From: Chrysomallon squamiferum
Taxonomy: Eukaryota; Mollusca; Gastropoda; Neomphalida; Peltospiridae
Length of the DNA stretch: 64,000 bases
NCBI GenBank assembly: GCA_012295275.1
Contig: CM022669.1
Location: 17,001,172-17,065,171, forward strand
Reading direction: 5' to 3'
The translations under genes and the position numbers were made by a program. Shown in pieces: positions 62,561 through 64,000 of the stretch (the stretch's first letter is position 1; each line of letters begins with the position of its first letter). Below the pieces are notes generated by a model that worked only from the letters and a program-made list of their open reading frames with translations, searched no databases and was not told the DNA's origin.

Positions 62561-64000
62561 CTGAAAAACATTATAATAACAACAATAACAATAACAATAA
62601 CAGGAATAACAATACCAGTGTATGCAGTAATAATTAACAAGAATAAAAATAGTAAAAATAGTAAAAAAGTAAATAAATAAATGAAGAAGAAGAAGAAGAA
62701 GAAGAAGAAGAAGAAGAAGAAGAAGAAGAAGAAGAAGAATATGCATTGATTAAAATACCACTTCCATGGCCATTGTCTATTCAATTTTATTTGGTATTAA
62801 AATATAAATATATATATTATTTTTTTTTATAATCTAAATAACTTGCATATTCATCAAAAGAAATTTAACAACAGACATTTTAAAATAATCTGTCAGTCTA
62901 TGTGTATGTGTGTATTATACCTGTATGTTTGTGTGTCTGTCAAGTGTGGGTGTATGTGTGTGTTTCTGTGTATTTATGCTTCTTGCTATAAACACACAGA
63001 TAAATTATTATATCAGTGTCCATTCCGTTAATAGCAACAAGCCTCATTTCAGTGATAAGAGAAGGCTATGTAATAAGATGACATAGTTTATGGGTGGGAG
63101 TCAAGTAAGAACTGGTATTTGTCAAGATAAAAATGTTCCAGGAACAGACCAGCCATTTCCAGCTGAAATATCTCACTTTAACTCTCTCACACATGTTAGT
63201 TAAAAAAATTAAAAATCCCCACCAATCTCTGGTCTTACACAGGGAGTCGCCCAAAACAAGAAGATTAAAGATTTTTTTTCTTCCTTGTTTTTTTCTTCCT
63301 TGTTATAATTTTTATTTTTTTATTTTTTTTTTTACGACAGAATATAATCTGATAATAGAAAATTCAGTACTTAAATAAACATTAACATGTTTCTGGGGAT
63401 TAATTTTTGTTGTTTGTTATTTCATACTAAAGGTTGTTTCAAAAGGTCAGTGCTCTGAAATATTTCTCTCTTCAGTTAGCATGAATTTATTTTTATGAAC
63501 TGCTGCCAATTCATGGATTCCTCCTGATTAGCATAGCAGTAAGTGCTGTTCTGTATAAACCTACTCAGAGAAAGTAAAACACCAATGGACATAATAAAGA
63601 GGGGGATTGATTCTACTTTGCATCAAAATTATCTTCATAGTTTAAACAGACATACAGACATATTTAAAATAATAATAATTAATAAAAAAAAATAACAGTA
63701 TAATTAAAATTATTAAGCAAATCATTATTTTATAATTTTGGGTGTTTTTTTTTATCTATTTCTTTTTTTTCTCTTAAAACATTTTTAAGTCAACAACAGA
63801 GAAAAACATTTTTAGAATTCAAACTTATGTTTTACCACTGGCAGTAAGAATTCTTTTAAATTCACTTTGCATTCAACAGCACTAACTTACAGTGTTTACT
63901 GACTTTACAAAATTCCATCATTCTGTTTCAGCAGTATAAATGACTGTCCTTAATATTTATGTCGTATAGATTTTTCAAAACTCACAGTTCAGACTTCAAT
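62561..64000 (-). other. Start of the intron upstream of exon 1; no exon seen
   Basis: A (GAA)n tract on the plus strand (62683-62740) is a (TTC)n pyrimidine run on the gene strand, about 120 bases upstream of the acceptor. Beyond it are a short (TG)n-rich stretch (62.9 kb), T-runs (63.27-63.33 kb) and ordinary AT-rich sequence. The first half of the PDZ domain in exon 1 was not found here. Confidence 0.55.
62683..62740. repeat. (GAA)n triplet repeat
   Basis: About 18 GAA triplets on plus, TTC on the gene strand, upstream of the exon-1 acceptor. Long GAA/TTC tracts can form triplex DNA and impede transcription in other genes. Confidence 0.95.

Overview
The window looks like animal nuclear DNA, most likely from a mollusc. 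It is strongly AT-rich and crowded with microsatellites, minisatellites and homopolymer runs. Coding sequence sits in short exons with GT-AG borders and matching phases, separated by introns of up to about 19 kb. Several old tRNA-derived SINE copies resemble, from memory and not by search, a SINE family common in bivalves and gastropods. Nothing indicates a bacterial, viral or plasmid origin.

I can support one protein-coding gene. It lies on the minus strand and runs across the window from about 62.6 kb to 22.4 kb, leaving the window at both ends. I reconstructed ten exons: 62428-62560, 59458-59658, 58287-58493, 57340-57475, 55429-56804, 54915-55029, 54273-54411, 50688-50787, 31851-31900 and 22360-23469. 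All junctions keep frame except one, between 58287 and 57475, which is off by a single base. The product is a multi-PDZ scaffold of about 1,190 codons in view. It has the second half of a PDZ domain, a complete PDZ split over two exons, a long disordered linker with a 10-residue Tyr-x-Asn repeat, a further PDZ over three exons, another complete PDZ, and the first half of a last one. PDZ order and residue patterns best fit the PDZD2 / pro-interleukin-16 family.

Layout, left to right: 1-22359 is downstream intron or flank with no recognisable exon. It holds a 42-bp minisatellite (1.7-2.1 kb), a long (CA)n tract (3.5-3.8 kb), a 26-bp minisatellite (13.2-13.6 kb), a perfect 36-bp hairpin (15.06-15.13 kb) and an 83-bp G/T-rich array with dimeric structure (18.3-19.1 kb). 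Exon 22360-23469 follows, then 8.4 kb of intron with a compound (TC)n array (28.4-29.1 kb), then a 50-bp exon at 31.9 kb. The 18.8-kb intron from 31.9 to 50.7 kb carries a 27-unit, 72-bp array (32.8-34.6 kb), most of the SINE copies (37.0-41.7 kb) and an old degenerate satellite (44.0-45.5 kb). The rest of the exons lie between 50.7 and 62.6 kb with shorter introns, one of which contains a triplicated splice-donor segment (59.15-59.48 kb).

The points most worth checking are the Tyr-x-Asn repeat array (also a row of DNA-level CCAAT boxes at 30-bp spacing), the one-base phase conflict inside a PDZ domain, the triplicated splice donor, the isolated 50-bp exon with a strong internal start context, and the long perfect hairpin. 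I found no credible new multi-gene system here.
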